64,000 bases of DNA from Papaver somniferum (lineage: Eukaryota > Streptophyta > Magnoliopsida > Ranunculales > Papaveraceae), in NCBI RefSeq assembly GCF_003573695.1, contig NC_039359.1, positions 75,282,783-75,346,782 of the forward strand, read 5' to 3'. This document shows positions 57,449 to 64,000 of this stretch, piece after piece; the first letter of the stretch is position 1, and each line of letters starts with the position of its first letter. The position numbers and the translations under genes are program-made. The notes beneath the pieces were generated by a model that searched no databases, was not told the DNA's origin, and saw only the letters and a list, made by a program, of their open reading frames with translations.

Positions 57449-59869
57449 TGAAAAAGCGGGGGTCTAACAATATTTCGCTTAGCAATCTGTATGGACTAAC
57501 TCTGAAATACTTTCTAGAGAATCAACTAGACGGTCAGACTCAATCTAGGTAAAAGTATCTCAAGGAGTTAATATCTCTCTCTTGTCTTGATTTACTCGAG
57601 CTAATAGAAATCAGCGAGTCTTTAATCAAACACAAGGAATAACTTGGATGGTACCAAAGACCAATATCCAAGGATCAATCAATGACAATCAACAACCAAA
57701 GATTGGATTACTCTAATTGATGATCTAACTCACAACCTGTATTATTTCAATTATAAAGATAAAACAATATAATGCGGAAACTGAAATAACACAAACACCA
57801 GAAATTTTGTTAACTAGGAAACTGCAAATGCAGAAAAACCCCGGACCTAGTCCAAATTGAACACACATTGTATTAAGCCGCTACAGACACTAGCCTACTC
57901 CAAGCTAACTTCGGACTGACTGTAGTTGAACCCCAATAAGTCTCCCACTGATCCAAGGTACAATTGTACTCTATACACCTCTGATCCCAACAGGATACTG
58001 CGCACTTGATTCCCTTAATTGATCTCACCCACAACTAAGAGTTGCTACGACCCAAAATCACAGGCTTTAACAATAAACAAATCTGTCTCACACAGACAAG
58101 TCTATCAAAGGATCAATCTGTCTCCCGCAGAAAAACCCTAAAGTTTTTGTTCCTTATTTTGATAATAATCAAGGTGAACAGGAACCAATTGATAATCCGG
58201 TCTTATATTCCCGAAGAACACCCTAGATAAATCAATTACCTCACAACAATCTTAATCGTATGGTAGCGAAACCAGATGTTGCGGAGTCACAAATAATGAG
58301 ACGAAGATGTTTGTGACTACTTTTTGTATCTTGCCTATCGAAGATATTAATCTCAATCCAATCAATCTGATTGTACTCGTACAATAGAAGATGCAAGATC
58401 AGATCACACAACTACGATAAAAGTAGTATCGGTCTGGCATCACAATCCCAATGAAGTTTTTAAGTCGTTAACCTGGTTTTAGAAGAAGAAAACCAAAGGT
58501 TTAAGGAAAAAACGACTTTAGCACGCAAACTAGTATCACGCGTGAGGTGTGGGGATTAGTTTTGCAGAGTTGCTAGATGTCCCCTTATATAGTCTTTCAA
58601 ATAAGGGTTTCGCATTGGTCACAAAGCAAACAATATCCACCGTTATATGAAAACCTTATTCATATTAAAGCTAATATTTCTCAACCGTTAGATCGAAAAC
58701 TTAGCTTGTTATACACAAATGAACTGCACGCTTCTAGGTTTGTTAACCGTACCCAAATGTGTACATTGTTGGTTCAACAATAGTTAACCAAAAGGTTAGC
58801 CATATGAGCATTTCATACCAACCATATTCTTCTTCACCATAACTAGTTCAAATCACTCAAATGAACTAGTTAGAGAGTTTTTCAATTGCAAGGAAATCTT
58901 ATGTACTACACAAGACACAATTGAAGCAAAGATGATTTGATTCACTCGAATTGGTTCATGAACTTTATAGCCACGGTTTGTAAATTTCATTCCTTAGTCT
59001 TTATAAGTTTAAGTTCAAAAATCATCTTCAGATATATAACCTTCTTGAGTTCGCACACTAGGTTCGCGAACTTAAGCAACCGGGCAGAGTTTACAAACTC
59101 CAGGAGAAAATCTCGGCAAAGACTTTCTGCCGGTTCGCGGACGCAGCTAGTTTGTCAACTCCAGCAGAATTTCTCGGGATGAGAAGTTCGGCAGCTCGTG
59201 GACTGAGTTCGCGGACTTGGAAACAAGCCATTCTTCCGGTTTCTCTTGATCAACAAAGTTTGCAAACTTTGTTTCAAGGGATATGACTTATGCACATATG
59301 TGTTTCCACAATAATACTTATGTCCATCATTGGTTATGTTATCTAAACTCTCATTCCAACTATTGAAACATTCTTAGAGGACGTTATATAGTTGTTACAC
59401 CACTTCTCGACAAAGCAATCTTCAAAGTGATTTAAACATATCATGACTTACGTCACTAGGTAAAGATAAACATGGTCGAAGAGAAACGCTTACCAACACA
59501 TATTTCGAGATAAAGATAGACGATGTATACTCGGCTCGAAATACCAAATGTGTATAATCTAAGTCTATATATAGCATATGAGTTTTTGTCTTAAGAAGTA
59601 GGAGATAGAGTAGATAGACTTTTGAGTGACAGATAAGTTCAAGTCTTCACATACCTTTTTGTCGAGAAGTTCCACCGCTTCCTTGAGTAGTTCATCTTCT
59701 TTGTATGATGAATCGCCATGAAGTCCTTGAGATCAACTACAGTTTCTATCCTAGTCCGAGACTTAGATATAGTAGACTTGAAATCAAGACTTATAGTTTT
59801 GATCACTAACATTGACAAACATGCTTGAGATAGCAACGCATGCGAGTTCGACCGAGCAATGATCTAACA
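57449..59869 (-). repeat. 5' LTR of inner copia-type element
   Basis: Same ends as 45035-47455 and the same length. U3 cluster at about 59050-59275, TATA complement at 58585-58592. One U3 repeat is shortened relative to the 3' LTR (around 59130). Confidence 0.9.
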
Positions 59870-60016
59870 GTATGTAATCTTATCTTTTCCCCAAAGAAGT
59901 TAATTATACCATTAGAGAAAAGAATTCGTTCTAAACAGTCTGTGAAACAGAGTTCTAAGAATTCCATTCAAGAATATTATGGTGGACAGATTATTGTTCA
60001 CCCTAGCACAACTTAA
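59870..60016 (+). pseudogene. gag 3' end of outer copia-type element
   Basis: Basic Ser/Lys-rich tail of the gag frame cut at 45034, in a compatible frame, ending at TAA 60014-60016. Confidence 0.6.
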
Positions 60017-60376
60017 TTCTGTTGGTTGTGTATCTTGTCTCAAGTGCCTGGTTCAAAAAGAGACAAGAGTTTGCACACTCCAGGTGTTAGGAAAAGAGAA
60101 AAGTTTTTTTTTTCTTGTTTTCACCATTTTGGAATTCTTCCATCTTTTCATATCTAATTGATATTGAAAGAATTTTACTCTGTTTGAGCAATAAAAGAGG
60201 GTTAAAATCGACAATTATGCCTTTCTTTAGGGTTGGAATTGTGCGTACGTGAATCCTTTAAGTCTACAAAGGTTCCATAACCCTATATTCCTTTTTCCTT
60301 CTCAAAAAAACTCTTTTTATCACAAGATTGCTTGTTGAGCCTGATTTGTGAATGCCTCTCACAATTTCATACTGGT

Positions 60377-60625
60377 ATGGAGAATCCAAGCATTATATCT
60401 TCTGATGGAAAAGATGTTAATATGATTGTTAATCCATAAATCATGAAGGAAAAAGATAAATCTCTTGTACCTTCAACTTTGAAAAGAAAAAGGAGGAATG
60501 TGATGAAACCAATAGATGTTCCTTCTAATCTACAGAAGTTTTCTGGGGTTCTTGAAGAGTTGAAGGAAACAATAAAGGAGATTCAACAAATAAAGACTAT
60601 TATTTTGAGGACTCTTGAAATTTAG
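60377..60625 (+). pseudogene. Small coiled-coil frame of outer element (one premature stop)
   Basis: ATG 60377 reads MENPSIISSDGKDVNMIVNP then a stop; the frame continues from 60443 with basic sequence (STLKRKRRN) and a coiled-coil end (LQKFSGVLEELKETIKEIQQ). Corresponds in place and character to 49159-49440. No pol follows. Confidence 0.5.
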
Positions 60626-62095
60626 AACTCCCTGGTTCGGCATCAGTTTAGAAGGTTTGTTGGAAATGACTCATTTCTTCATGAACCTTATCCAATGGCT
60701 GTTGACGACATGGAGTTCCGGGACGGCAAAGAATTTTTTAGAGGCCTTAATGGCTAGGAACTTATCAGAATTTCATTCTTGTTTTTTTAAGAAGGACAAC
60801 TAAGGTTTGGAATAGTCATTATTGTGAGTACACATAGCTATTTCCAACGTTTTTCATCTTGCAATATTTTTAGATTTATTTATTTAAATTCTAAAGTTAT
60901 TTGGAATATGATTTTGCAGTATTAATCTTTACGGTTTCATATATTGCAACTTGTTATGGGATATGTGTGTTTGCGTCTGTGAACTATGATTGTCCCATAT
61001 TTGCTCAAAAGTTAAGTCTATCATATGTCATTATGCAAATATTGATAAAAATAGAATGAACTTTTGACAACAAAAGTTAAGCCTATTGTGTCTTTATGCA
61101 AATAGTCATGGAAGATAGGATGAACTTTTGTTTGCAAAGATTAAGTCTATTATAAGTATCTATGCAAATATTGATGATAAAGAGAATGAATCTTTCAATA
61201 TTCCGCAGTATTGGTCTTTCCCTAATCCACATCTTTGTGTAAATAATGTGCGGCTCCGTAAGTTCTCTTATGTGAGATTTTGCGATTAAATTAATCATGG
61301 GTTTTCTTGTGGTTAATTGAATTGAGTATTTTTTATATAAGTTCATTTTTCATTTGATTTGTTAATGTCCAAAGAAATCCTTCTTTTCTTGTGAAAGTAA
61401 GGTCGCTCTTGTTGTTCTTTCGGCAATGATATTTTATGGGGGAGAGTTCTTTTTGTACTTGTGCGCAATTGCCAAATCATTGTAGGGAGTGTGGCTGTGG
61501 AATATTTTAGGGGTTTTCTTGTATCTTTATTAACTTCTTGATGAATGCATTTAGTTTCGACTAAGTGATTGCATCTAAAAAAAGTTGATATGTTTCTTTC
61601 TTTTGGTCATGAAGTATCTCTATGAAAATTTCATGAGGATCCCACTAGTTTCGTATCTTTGCCAATTTATATTGACCAAAATGGGGAGAATTAATGTGTA
61701 GCTCACACTACAAATACATATGGTTTACGGATCATTATATAAGGGGAAGTGGTTTTCATGTTGAGATGAAGTATTGACTAAGGGGGAGTGATACATATCA
61801 CCATAGTATTGTTGTCAAAGTTATGATACAATTGAACTTTGATGTCGTGTAATAATATTATGACACTGTATAACAATGATTGAGAGCAACTGCTTTCTCA
61901 TTGTTATAGCTACGGATATTCAACAACTGTGATGCTGAATTGAACACCTTTAAAATCATAGCGTACTTGGAAGTGACGAAGATTTCAAGTAATGTTGAGG
62001 AACCAAGGAGATCAAAGCATTTGGATGAGAAGCTACAAAGTTTTTTATTTATTTTGTAATCCATATGTATTGATAGTTTTGTCACTAAAATTGAC
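60626..62095 (+). other. 3' non-coding internal region of outer element
   Basis: Contains three repeats of about 75 bp (61010-61215, with AAGTTAAGYCTAT and TATGCAAATA) and one hairpin (61253-61275). Homologous to 1800-2770 and 47471-49100 on the minus strand. No gene. Confidence 0.6.
61010..61215 (+). repeat. Three-copy 75-bp repeat in the outer element
   Basis: Copies share TTATGCAAATA and GAATGAACTTTTG. The element at the left edge has about two copies (2430-2550) and the inner element about two (48740-48860). Confidence 0.65.
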
Positions 62096-62107
62096 AAAGG
62101 GGGAGAT
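62096..62107 (+). other. Polypurine tract of outer element
   Basis: AAAGGGGGAGAT directly before the LTR start. Confidence 0.85.
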
Positions 62108-64000
62108 TGTTAGAGCACTGCTCGGTCGAACTCGCAAGTGTTGTTATCTCAAGCTTGTTTGTAAATGTTATTGATCAAAACTATAATTATTGATTTCTAT
62201 TATACTTATAGTGATGTCTCGGACTAGGATAGGTTGTGTAGTTGACCTTTAGACTTCACGGCGTTCATCGACTGAAGACGAAGAACTACTTAGGAGAGCT
62301 TGTGGAACTTCATTAACAAAAGGTATGTGGAGACTGAAACTCATCTAGCACTCAGAAAGTCTATTTTTACTCTATCTCCTATATTGTGACAAAATTCGTA
62401 TTACTATATAGTATTCAATTATACACATTTGAGATTTCGAGCTAACTTTAACTCGCTTACATATTTCTCGAAATATGTGTTGTTAAGCTTTCGCTTCAAC
62501 CAAGTTCATTTTATTCTTGACGCAAGTGAAAAGATGATCATGTGAAAATTTCCTAGTAACATCTTACATGATTTGTGTGAGACAATCATTTGATGTAAAC
62601 ATGGAATTTGAAAATCACTTTGATGCTAATAGTTCGTGAAAACAACTATTGTCATCCTTTAAGAAATTTTCAATGATTGAAATAGAGTTTAGAACAATTG
62701 GATTATGAACATAGTATGCGTACTTTCATATTTATATATATAATCCATGTCCGGGAACCATAGTATGCATACCCGTATGTGTACCTGTTGGTTATGAAAG
62801 TTTGGGTATCTAAGTATGCATACCTGTACACGTACTTGCGTAAGGTTTGGGTCCGGATTTTCTGCTGCGTTTTGTGGTATGCGAACCCGTTTGCATACTG
62901 GAGAACCAAAACTTAGTCTGGACACTAATATATCTGTACCCATTTTCATACCTAAGTGGATGATGTTGTAAAATCAGTTTGTTCATGAACTAATACATTT
63001 ATCTAATAAGGAATGCAATCTTTGCAAGCCGTAGCTATAATGTTCAGGAATTGATTCTAGTAAATCAAACCGATTTTGGTTCAATTGTGTACTTGTATAC
63101 TTCTATGAGAATATAGCAATTGAACTACTCTATAACTAGTTTCATTTGAGTCATTTTAACTAGTTGTGATCAAGATGAATAAGGTTGATATGAAAGTGTT
63201 CATATGGCTAACCTCAGTTAATTATTGTTGTACCAACCTAATGTACACGTTTAGGTACGGTTTCTCAGACCTAAATGAAGGCACATTTCATTTGTGTATA
63301 ATAAGCTAAGTTCGATCTAACGATTGAAAGATATTAGCTTGAATATAATCAGGTTTTCATCTAACGGTGAATATGAATGCTTTATTACCAAGGTAACTTA
63401 GATTGCAAACCCTGATTTGAAAATTATATAAAGGAGAACTCTATCAACTGGGAAAACTAATCCCTACACCTCCTGTGTGACACTAGTTTCGACTAGAGTC
63501 GATTTTCCTTTAACCTTAGGTTTTTCACGAAACCATGTAGGTTAACGACTTGAAGACTTCATTGGGATTGTGAAGCTAGACCCAACTATTTTCTCTGTAG
63601 TTGCATGTTCTGATCTTGTTGTTTACTATCGTGATTGAGTACTATCTTCTCTAAGATTTTCTTGAGATTTAATCTCCGATAGGCAAGATAAAAACTAGTC
63701 ACAAACATCTTTGTCTCATCATTTGTAATTCCACAATATCTTGTTTCGCTTCCATATGATTAAGATTATTGTGAGGTGATTGATATTTCTAAGATGTTCT
63801 TCGGGAATATGAGTCTGGTATATTAATTGGTTCATGTTCACCTTGATTTATCAAAATACGGAACAAAAACTCTTGGGTATTTTTGTGGGAAACAGATTTA
63901 TTCATTCTATAGACTTTTCTGTGTGAGACAGATTGGTTTATCAAGTCTTCGACTTTGGGTTGTAGCAACTCTTAGTTGTGGATGAGATCAGTTAAGGGAA
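62108..64000 (+). repeat. 3' LTR of outer copia-type element, cut by window edge
   Basis: Starts TGTTAGAGCACTGCTCGG. U3 palindrome cluster about 62710-62950 and TATA at 63425-63432. About 590 bp are expected beyond the window by comparison with the 5' LTR. Confidence 0.9.

Larger units (their letters stand above)
45035..59869 (-). mobile_element. Inner copia-type LTR retrotransposon inserted in the outer gag
   Basis: LTRs 57449-59869 (5') and 45035-47455 (3'), both 2421 bp, with primer site 57435-57446, gag pieces, a small coiled-coil frame and polypurine tract. It carries element B inside its gag. Internal length without B is about 3.76 kb, with no pol. The flanking five bases are GTAAT on the left and GTATG on the right, so any target duplication is imperfect; the outer gag frame is nevertheless consistent across the two sides. 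Confidence 0.9.
41082..64000 (+). mobile_element. Outer copia-type LTR retrotransposon, non-autonomous, runs off the window
   Basis: 5' LTR 41082-43561, primer site, gag remains, then an insertion (45035-59869), then the rest of gag, a small coiled-coil frame, a 3' non-coding region, polypurine tract and 3' LTR from 62108. Without the insertion the internal part is about 3.7 kb, and no protease, integrase, reverse transcriptase or RNase H is present. Zinc knuckles of the CX2CX4HX4C type and the TGGTATCAGAGC primer site place it with Ty1/copia elements. Confidence 0.9.

Noticed and set aside
45030..59874. Clean 5-bp target duplication for the inner copia-type element
   Set aside because: Flanks are GTAAT and GTATG; only three leading bases agree, so I report it as imperfect.
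41082..64000. Integrated virus (caulimovirus-like) as explanation for the gag and zinc-knuckle sequences
   Set aside because: True LTRs, tRNA primer sites and polypurine tracts are present, and there is no movement protein or viral polymerase; these are LTR retrotransposons.

Overview
This window looks like intergenic, transposon-dense nuclear DNA of a flowering plant, probably a dicot. The reasons are AT-rich sequence, plant-type LTR retrotransposons with tRNA-primer sites (TGGTATCAGAGC and TGGCGCCG...GCCGGGG), a plant LINE, Mutator-like elements with 9-bp target duplications, foldback elements and one two-exon defensin-like gene with plant splice sites. I cannot name the species. I see no rRNA, tRNA, CRISPR array or long intact housekeeping gene.

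Layout. 1-6594: three pieces of one copia-type LTR family lying head to head. 7746-10203: a small non-autonomous LTR element (A) with a broken reading frame. 10206-11130: a decayed coding fragment on the minus strand. 11150-11915: a foldback-rich tandem repeat, split by a 6.8-kb LTR element (C, 11916-18712) that carries a 411-codon frame; the repeat resumes at 18713. 19269-20531 and 22241-23450: two copies of one Mutator-like element in opposite orientation, bracketing a defensin-like gene (20798-21247). Their target duplications show that the DNA between them has been inverted. 23460-27900: LINE tails, foldbacks and simple repeats, no gene. 27905-30600: a 5'-truncated, frameshifted LINE. 30844-31190: a fourth copia LTR fragment. 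About 31640-38240: a gene-fragment-bearing region with captured exons (mitochondrial carrier, Raf-like kinase) and many palindromic TTACACATGCAT repeats. 38369-39600: foldback and tandem repeats.

41082-64000+ is a three-level nest. A plus-strand copia-type element (5' LTR 41082-43561, 3' LTR from 62108) is interrupted in gag by a minus-strand relative (45035-59869). That relative is interrupted in its own gag by a non-autonomous element B (50452-56676), which has a perfect TTGAT target duplication. Neither copia-type element encodes protease, integrase, reverse transcriptase or RNase H. Each has about 3.7 kb of internal DNA with gag remains and a small coiled-coil frame, so both must have relied on a helper.

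The most interesting non-coding signals are: (1) a stem-loop with an invariant AGGA loop placed 19-20 nt before the G-run of every polypurine tract in elements A, B and C, with stems that differ in sequence but still pair, and present twice in B and C; (2) a set of covarying hairpins amplified five-fold near the 3' end of the inner copia-type element; (3) LTRs of one copia family that carry different palindromic repeat modules at the same U3 position, about 600-890 bp from the LTR start; (4) the inversion between two Mutator-like copies around the defensin-like gene.
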